Part shown: positions 60,405 through 64,000 of the stretch, one piece after another
Layout: each line of letters opens with the position of its first letter
How positions within the stretch are numbered: the first letter of the stretch is position 1
Origin: Maricaulis sp048270095
GTDB lineage: Bacteria; Pseudomonadota; Alphaproteobacteria; Caulobacterales; Maricaulaceae
NCBI RefSeq assembly: GCF_048270095.1
Contig: NZ_JBLWTL010000006.1
Location: forward strand, 62,001-126,000
Reading direction: 5' to 3'
DNA length: 64,000 bases
The notes under the pieces: generated by a model
What the model was told of the DNA's origin: nothing
What the model saw: only the letters and a program-made list of their open reading frames with translations
Databases searched by the model: none
Translations under genes and position numbers: made by a program

Positions 60405-61055
60405 TCAGCCTCTCGCTTGCCCCTTGGGTATGGCAATTAAGGATGTCTCGGTTTCGATGATGGGAAATGGCTCAAAATCGGCCGGAACGTCACTGTTTTG
60501 ATGATGGGGCGACCCCGTTTTGATGACAGGGATTGGTGAAACGTCACTGTTTCGATGACAGGACCGTCCCTGTTTTGATGATGGGGATTTGGATTGTCCG
60601 TTCTTGCCGCCCGGATTGTTGACGTTGTGCCGGATGATCGGGAAGTCCCGACCGGGTGCCCAGTCACGATAGAGCTTGCGCCCCACCTTGCGTTCGCTGT
60701 GCTGCAAATTCAGCTCCGTCAGCTCATATGCAGGGCCGCGCGCTTCGCCCTCCACCCCCAGCGCTCCTAAGACAGTGACGACGATAAACCCCTTCGCCTG
60801 CAGCTCGTGAAAGGCACCGGCAGCGGCGTTGACACCGATGCCAATGCGCTCTGCGGCCTGACGACAGCTCAACCGGATTTTTCCGTTGTTGCTGAAGTCA
60901 GGCCCTTTCCATTCGAGCCTGAGCCAGATGTAGAGCATTTGCGCTTTCGGACTCAGCGCACGCCATGCGGGCCGCTCCATGAACGGTCGCCGTACATAGG
61001 TTCCGTGGTCGCCCCGGTCCTTGGTTCGCCCCGTGTGATCGTGCTTGGCAGCCAT
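60405..61055 (-). CDS. Replication-initiator-like winged-helix protein with internal repeats
   Basis: A 216-residue protein. Residues about 25-120 form a winged-helix region (RALSPKAQMLYIWLRLEWKG; KIRLSCRQAAERIGIGVNA) like plasmid or phage replication initiators and lambda O-type proteins. The C-terminal third is polar and repetitive (CHRNSDV, HHQNSDV; VIKTGSP) because its DNA holds iteron-like repeats. An origin inside the initiator gene, as in lambda O, is the likely reading, though unproven. The start at 61055 is fused (TGATG) with the stop of the preceding winged-helix gene. Confidence 0.65.
   Translation of the reverse strand: MAAKHDHTGRTKDRGDHGTYVRRPFMERPAWRALSPKAQMLYIWLRLEWKGPDFSNNGKIRLSCRQAAERIGIGVNAAAGAFHELQAKGFIVVTVLGALGVEGEARGPAYELTELNLQHSERKVGRKLYRDWAPGRDFPIIRHNVNNPGGKNGQSKSPSSKQGRSCHRNSDVSPIPVIKTGSPHHQNSDVPADFEPFPIIETETSLIAIPKGQARG
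60451..60581. repeat. Iteron-like repeats inside the initiator-like gene
   Basis: The core GTTTYGATGA occurs five times in the same orientation at 60451, 60495, 60517, 60549 and 60572, each followed by TGGG, TGGGG, CAGG or CAGGG. The four right-hand copies form two ~54-base units (starts 60495/60517 and 60549/60572), each led by or containing AACGTCACTG. Spacing of about two turns within pairs suits protein binding. Confidence 0.75.
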
Positions 61056-61348
61056 CAGCGCGCCTCCATGCGGGCCAGCTCCACCCGGTCCCGCAAGACG
61101 TAACGAACGTGCCTGCCGGGAAACTCGCCCTTGTGGCTTTCGTGAATGGACACGATAGAGAAGCCGGCTCTGCGCAATCGGTGGATATAACTGCTCCACC
61201 GTGGCCCGGTCGGTTCGCTTACCGGACTGCACCCGCGCTCGCCGCGTTGAACCAGTAAACGCAAGGCCCAGGCATCGCGGCCTTTGACCGTCACGCGCGC
61301 GCGGTCGGTGTGACCGGGGAAGGATGCGGTGTAGATCCATTTGCTCAT
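61055..61348 (-). CDS. Small winged-helix domain protein
   Basis: A 97-residue protein resembling the short winged-helix proteins found in alphaproteobacterial phages and elements (VTVKGRDAWALRLLVQRGERG; SYIHRLRRAGFSIVSIHE; YVLRDRVELARME). Probably DNA-binding. The ATG at 61348 is fused to the preceding stop and its own stop is fused to the initiator-like start, so three genes are translated as a coupled operon. Confidence 0.75.
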   Translation of the reverse strand: MSKWIYTASFPGHTDRARVTVKGRDAWALRLLVQRGERGCSPVSEPTGPRWSSYIHRLRRAGFSIVSIHESHKGEFPGRHVRYVLRDRVELARMEAR

Positions 61349-61542
61349 CACACGCCCTCCCGTTGATAGCCCGCCAAATCGGCGTAGAGGCTGGCTGTGG
61401 AGGCAAAGCGCAGGCGAGCGGCCCTCATGATGTGCCGGTCTGCGAGGGACATGCGGCGCGTGTTTTCCATGCGAACGGCGAAGCGCCATAAGGGCAAGTC
61501 GGGATGATTGCGCACAGAGGCGCGATTGCGTACATTACGCAT
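61348..61542 (-). CDS. Small basic protein of the element
   Basis: A 64-residue, arginine-rich protein beginning MRNVRNRASVRNHPD. The ATG at 61542 has GGAGAATTCC upstream, which sets the start. No domain is recognised; DNA or RNA binding is conceivable from charge. It is first in the three-gene coupled unit leading to the initiator-like gene and lies just past the alpA terminator. Confidence 0.6.
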   Translation of the reverse strand: MRNVRNRASVRNHPDLPLWRFAVRMENTRRMSLADRHIMRAARLRFASTASLYADLAGYQREGV

Positions 61543-61578
61543 TGGAATTCTCCAGTTTTGCGGGTGGATTTCAGAAAG

Positions 61579-61615
61579 CCCCAGCGCGGTCGCCAAACTT
61601 AGCGCTGGGGTTTTT
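61579..61615. terminator. Bidirectional terminator after alpA-like gene
   Basis: CCCCAGCGC (61579-61587) and GCGCTGGGG (61602-61610) form a perfect 9-bp stem with a T-run (61611-61615) on the plus side and CTTTC on the minus side. It separates the regulator gene from the following operon. Confidence 0.85.
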
Positions 61616-61628
61616 GATTGAGCGCACA

Positions 61629-61820
61629 TTACGCGTCGCTCGTACTCTGGCGAGCGCAGCCATCAAGCCACGCCTCCACGTCTGACCGCAGATACAAAAC
61701 ACGGCGACCGACCTTGCGGTACGGCGGCGTATCGCCGGTCAAACGGCGCTTCGACCAAGTGCTTGCTGCAACACCTGTTAGCTCCGCAAGCGCCTTTGTA
61801 TTGAGATAGCTAGAACTCAT
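61629..61820 (-). CDS. AlpA-type helix-turn-helix regulator/excisionase
   Basis: A 63-residue MerR-like small HTH protein (LNTKALAELTGVAASTWSKR; YRKVGRRVLYLRSDVEAWL) of the AlpA/excisionase group. Such proteins activate integrase or excise satellites and islands, as AlpA does for CP4-57. It is immediately followed by a terminator. The start at 61820 is the only ATG that includes the whole domain. Confidence 0.9.
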   Translation of the reverse strand: MSSSYLNTKALAELTGVAASTWSKRRLTGDTPPYRKVGRRVLYLRSDVEAWLDGCARQSTSDA

Positions 61821-61890
61821 TTTTCACTCCGTGTCCGTGCCCGACTTTCTTCGGGTGAGACGGAGATTGCCACGCGAACCACGTGGAGCT

Positions 61891-61920
61891 GGGGCAACAA
61901 AACCCGTGTTTTGCTACCCC
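61891..61920 (-). terminator. 13-bp stem-loop at the end of the 208-residue gene
   Basis: The 30 bases 61891-61920 fold completely: 13 pairs (two G-U wobbles on the minus-strand RNA) around a 4-base ACGG loop. The left arm includes the stop codon of the gene. No T-run follows, so it may protect or end the transcript. A second short stem (CCACG/CGTGG, 61870-61886) lies next to it. Confidence 0.55.
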
Positions 61921-62540
61921 TGATGCGTCTTGGACGAAATGCGCATCCCGAGCGCCGTCGCAGATAGAGGGAGAAACATCTCGCTTTCCCAGCTATCTTT
62001 CTCATGGCCCCGCAAGAATTTCTTGTATGATCGCCTTATCGTATCGGCCCCGCCCTCTGCGTCGGTGCCTTCCAACAACGCAGACGCATCTTCAAACGTG
62101 TCTGCCCAGCGACTGCCGAGAACCCACGGTTCTTTGCCGTATTTTCCAAACAGGTCGTCCGCGTTCTGATTAACAGCTTGCGCAGGGGCGCTCGCCGGTT
62201 CGCTTCGTCTGGGTTTAGGCGCGACGATGTTCCGTATTCGCCGCACCGCATCGAATCGGCAAAAGTCTCTCCAAACCGCTAGCATTGCCGCACGAGGGTT
62301 GTTTGTTCGACCGGGCTTTGCCCACAATCCCCCGTCGAGTGCCTCGCGATAGACTTCGACGATAGACTTTACCACCCACTCGGGGAGCGCTTGCTTTGCA
62401 AGGTCACACATAAGCACTGCTTCCAAGGGTGCTAGCGGATGTCGATGCTCTTCCCAGTCCGATTGCAGCCACGCCAAGAAATCCTGCAACATCTCAGGCG
62501 GCAATGCCCCAGTCAGGTCATTTGATGCATTTTCATTCAT
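61914..62540 (-). CDS. Element protein of unknown function (208 residues)
   Basis: A 208-residue mainly helical protein. The N-terminal part (LQDFLAWLQSDWEEHRHPLAPLEAVLM) and ALPEWVVKSIVEVYREALDGG are followed by VWRDFCRFDAVRRI and a polar tail. No motif is recognised; similar proteins with the WAKPGRTNNPR-type middle occur in integrated elements as far as I recall. It sits between the integrase-linked small gene and alpA. Its 3' end forms a hairpin. Confidence 0.65.
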   Translation of the reverse strand: MNENASNDLTGALPPEMLQDFLAWLQSDWEEHRHPLAPLEAVLMCDLAKQALPEWVVKSIVEVYREALDGGLWAKPGRTNNPRAAMLAVWRDFCRFDAVRRIRNIVAPKPRRSEPASAPAQAVNQNADDLFGKYGKEPWVLGSRWADTFEDASALLEGTDAEGGADTIRRSYKKFLRGHEKDSWESEMFLPLSATALGMRISSKTHQG

Positions 62541-62570
62541 AGCGCGTGCCCTTCAAAAGCCACAAAGCAC

Positions 62571-62768
62571 TCACCCCTTGTCTATATGAGTTGGCTCGCA
62601 TTCCTGGTCGAAGACCTCTATTGAGCGCGGCAGTGTGTTGAGGAGGCCCAGCGCTGCGTGACGCGTCAGAGCAACAGACACCACGCCATCGCCGCTTGGA
62701 AACTCCAAAACCACCAATCCACCTTCGATTTTTGCGGATGGAATTTTGTGCACGAAAGCGCAAACCAT
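62571..62768 (-). CDS. Small protein coupled to the integrase gene
   Basis: A 65-residue protein (start MVCAFVHKIPSAKIEGG; then VVSVALTRHAALGLLNTLPRS) with beta-strand followed by a helix. Unknown family. Its ATG shares one base with the integrase stop (TGATG), so it is probably translated together with it, which supports it as a real gene. Confidence 0.6.
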   Translation of the reverse strand: MVCAFVHKIPSAKIEGGLVVLEFPSGDGVVSVALTRHAALGLLNTLPRSIEVFDQECEPTHIDKG

Positions 62769-63982
62769 CAGCGGCCTCCCTTGGCTTCAGACATTGGCAC
62801 CACGTTAGCACCACCGCCCGCCATCGCCGCCGCAACGGCATCGCCAATCTGCGTTGCCGCCCGCTGCACCGGGTCATCAGCCAAATGGGCATAGCGCTGC
62901 GTGGTCGCGGCCTGTGAGTGGCCCAGTAGCTTGCCGATTATCGGGAGCGACAGACCGCCCGCCGCGCCGAAACTGGCGAAGGTGTGCCGCAAATCATGCA
63001 AGCGCACGTCTTCAAGCCCCGCCGCCTTGCGGACGGCTATCCAGACCTTTGTGATGCCCTGATAATGGCCCTCGCCGGTCGCTGCCGGGAACACATAGGG
63101 CGAGCCTTCAATCCTTGGCGCTTCTGACAAGATCAGCTTTGCCGCTGGGGCCAGCGGGATCAGCTTCGCGCCGGTCTTTGAATCATCCAGACGCAACACG
63201 CTGCGCTCGAAATCCACTTCGGACCATTTCAGCCCCTCAATCTCGCTACGGCGCGCGCCAGTGAACGCCAGAAGCCGGATGATAGCGAGGGCGTGCGCAT
63301 TGGCCTTCGCCTCCCCAGCGGCCTTGAGCGCGTCGCTAAGGGCATTCAATTCCTTGGCCGTCAGGAAGCGTTCGCGCTTGGCTTCCTTGAACTTGGATAT
63401 GCTACGGCAGACCGTGCTGCCATCGGGGCGCACGCCCCACGCTTCGGCCTTGGTCAGCATGATCGAAATCACGGCAAGGCACCGGTTCGCCTCATAGGGC
63501 GTGGCCTTGAGCGAGCGGTGAAATTTGGCCACCTCCGCCCGGCTGAGTGCCTTCACCTTGATATGCCCCAGCGCTGGCACAATGTGCTTTTTCAGAAGCC
63601 GCTTTGTCTCTTTGACGCTGCTGGCCTTGTTGTGCGCTTCGGCATGGTCAGTGAGATAGCGCTTCTGGAACTCCTCCACGGTTTCCGATTGGCGGTCCGC
63701 TGCCAGCTCGTGCGCCGGGTCCACGCCTTCCTTGATCCGGCCCATAAGCGATATGGCCTCATTGCGGGCCGCATCCGGCGTCCACGTTCCGCCGCCCGCT
63801 TTGGGCTGGCCATGCTGGCCAATGGTGAACCAGCGCTGCTTGCCGTGCATCCGGTATTTGAGAACGTAGGACTTGGTTCCGCCCTTGGCGATGCGAAGCC
63901 CAAAGCCCGGCAGGTCGCCATCCCATACCGTGCCCGCCGCTTTCGCCGCATCCACGGTCCGCTTGGTCAATCTGGTTTGCAT
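62768..63982 (-). CDS. Tyrosine integrase (DUF4102/Arm-type, P4-like)
   Basis: A 404-residue site-specific integrase. The N-terminal Arm DNA-binding domain (LTKRTVDAAKAAGTVWDGDLPGFGLRI) is followed by a SAM-like core-binding domain (about 100-190) and a catalytic domain with Arg (TGARRSEIEGLKW), HDLRHTFAS, GHSQAATTQRYAHL including the tyrosine nucleophile. It integrates the element, probably into tRNA-Arg(CCT). It lies at the far end from the tRNA rather than beside it. Start ATG at 63982 with GGGGCCAGGA upstream. Confidence 0.95.
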   Translation of the reverse strand: MQTRLTKRTVDAAKAAGTVWDGDLPGFGLRIAKGGTKSYVLKYRMHGKQRWFTIGQHGQPKAGGGTWTPDAARNEAISLMGRIKEGVDPAHELAADRQSETVEEFQKRYLTDHAEAHNKASSVKETKRLLKKHIVPALGHIKVKALSRAEVAKFHRSLKATPYEANRCLAVISIMLTKAEAWGVRPDGSTVCRSISKFKEAKRERFLTAKELNALSDALKAAGEAKANAHALAIIRLLAFTGARRSEIEGLKWSEVDFERSVLRLDDSKTGAKLIPLAPAAKLILSEAPRIEGSPYVFPAATGEGHYQGITKVWIAVRKAAGLEDVRLHDLRHTFASFGAAGGLSLPIIGKLLGHSQAATTQRYAHLADDPVQRAATQIGDAVAAAMAGGGANVVPMSEAKGGR

Positions 63983-64000
63983 GTCCTGGCCCCGGTCGCT

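Larger units (their letters stand above)
57428..64000. mobile_element. Integrated element at tRNA-Arg (satellite-like, right end outside window)
   Basis: From the tRNA 3' end to the window edge all genes are leftward and unlike the core: R-M pair, zinc-ribbon unknown, replication-initiator-like gene with internal repeats, two small coupled genes, AlpA-type regulator, two unknowns, and a tyrosine integrase with N-terminal Arm/DUF4102 domain. The R-M part is clearly AT-richer. No structural phage, terminase, relaxase or T4SS gene is seen. Integrase plus AlpA plus initiator is the skeleton of P4/PICI-like satellites and related integrative elements. No downstream attachment repeat is visible, so the end lies past 64,000. 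Confidence 0.75.

Noticed and set aside
63983..64000. CCGGGGCCA match between the window end (minus strand) and the tRNA 3' end as an attachment repeat
   Set aside because: Only nine bases, in inverted rather than direct orientation, and it coincides with the integrase ribosome-binding site.
1..64000. CRISPR array, rRNA genes or insertion sequences
   Set aside because: No regularly spaced identical repeats with unique spacers, no rRNA sequence and no transposase were seen on either strand.

Overview
The window is GC-rich alphaproteobacterial chromosome with dense, mostly intact core genes. Gene content and order (prfA/prmC/DUF4167/clpB, ptsP/lysC, comF/grxC/nitrilase/DUF1178 facing ubiG, secA beside a parvulin lipoprotein, aroK/aroB facing xerD, bolA/J-protein/cobS/cobT, rpmB facing DUF3108/SUV3-like helicase/S4/TerB/ferredoxin/CarD) and the MEP-pathway ispG fit Caulobacterales/Maricaulales. 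A Maricaulis-like organism is my best guess; this is an inference from gene content and was not tested by any search.

Region 1-9.4 kb: a clpB fragment with a likely heat-shock promoter, a MOSC protein, a MATE exporter, then a leftward block for translation termination (prfA, an alpha/beta-hydrolase lipoprotein, prmC, DUF4167). Between prmC and DUF4167 lies an unexplained RNA-like element made of two interleaved perfect 9-bp inverted repeats. 9.4-19.4 kb: a LOG-family enzyme, a secreted two-motif aspartic protease with PDZ domain, a threonine-aldolase-like enzyme, an ArsC-like protein, a secreted HExxH metallopeptidase, ispG, a RodZ-like protein, ptsP and lysC. 19.6-36 kb: ubiG, DUF1178, nitrilase, glutaredoxin, comF, a methyltransferase, an easily missed Flp-type pilin coupled to mutT, parvulin lipoprotein, secA, GNAT, accA, xerD with two secreted/membrane unknowns, aroK, aroB and a CorC/HlyC-type protein.

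36-57.4 kb: a lipoprotein, bolA, a J-domain protein, a HigBA toxin-antitoxin pair, and cobS and cobT separated by about 4.5 kb of accessory genes. These include a histidine-rich TonB-dependent receptor facing a MerR-family regulator, with a MerR-type promoter (19-bp spacer containing the dyad) pointing at the receptor. Then come a phytase-like lipoprotein, an amidohydrolase, rpmB, DUF3108, the SUV3-like helicase, an S4 protein, TerB, ferredoxin, carD (followed by two different tandem-repeat arrays around its terminator), a nuclease, a free-standing chemoreceptor signalling hairpin and DUF465.

57.4-64 kb: a foreign element starts immediately after tRNA-Arg(CCT). Read from the right: an integrase of the DUF4102/Arm type, two unknowns, an AlpA-type regulator, a coupled operon ending in a replication-initiator-like protein with internal iteron-like repeats, a zinc-ribbon unknown, and an Eco29kI-like restriction-modification pair next to the tRNA. 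No capsid, terminase or conjugation gene is visible. The layout resembles a small phage-satellite-like or integrative element carrying a defence cargo; its right end lies outside the window.
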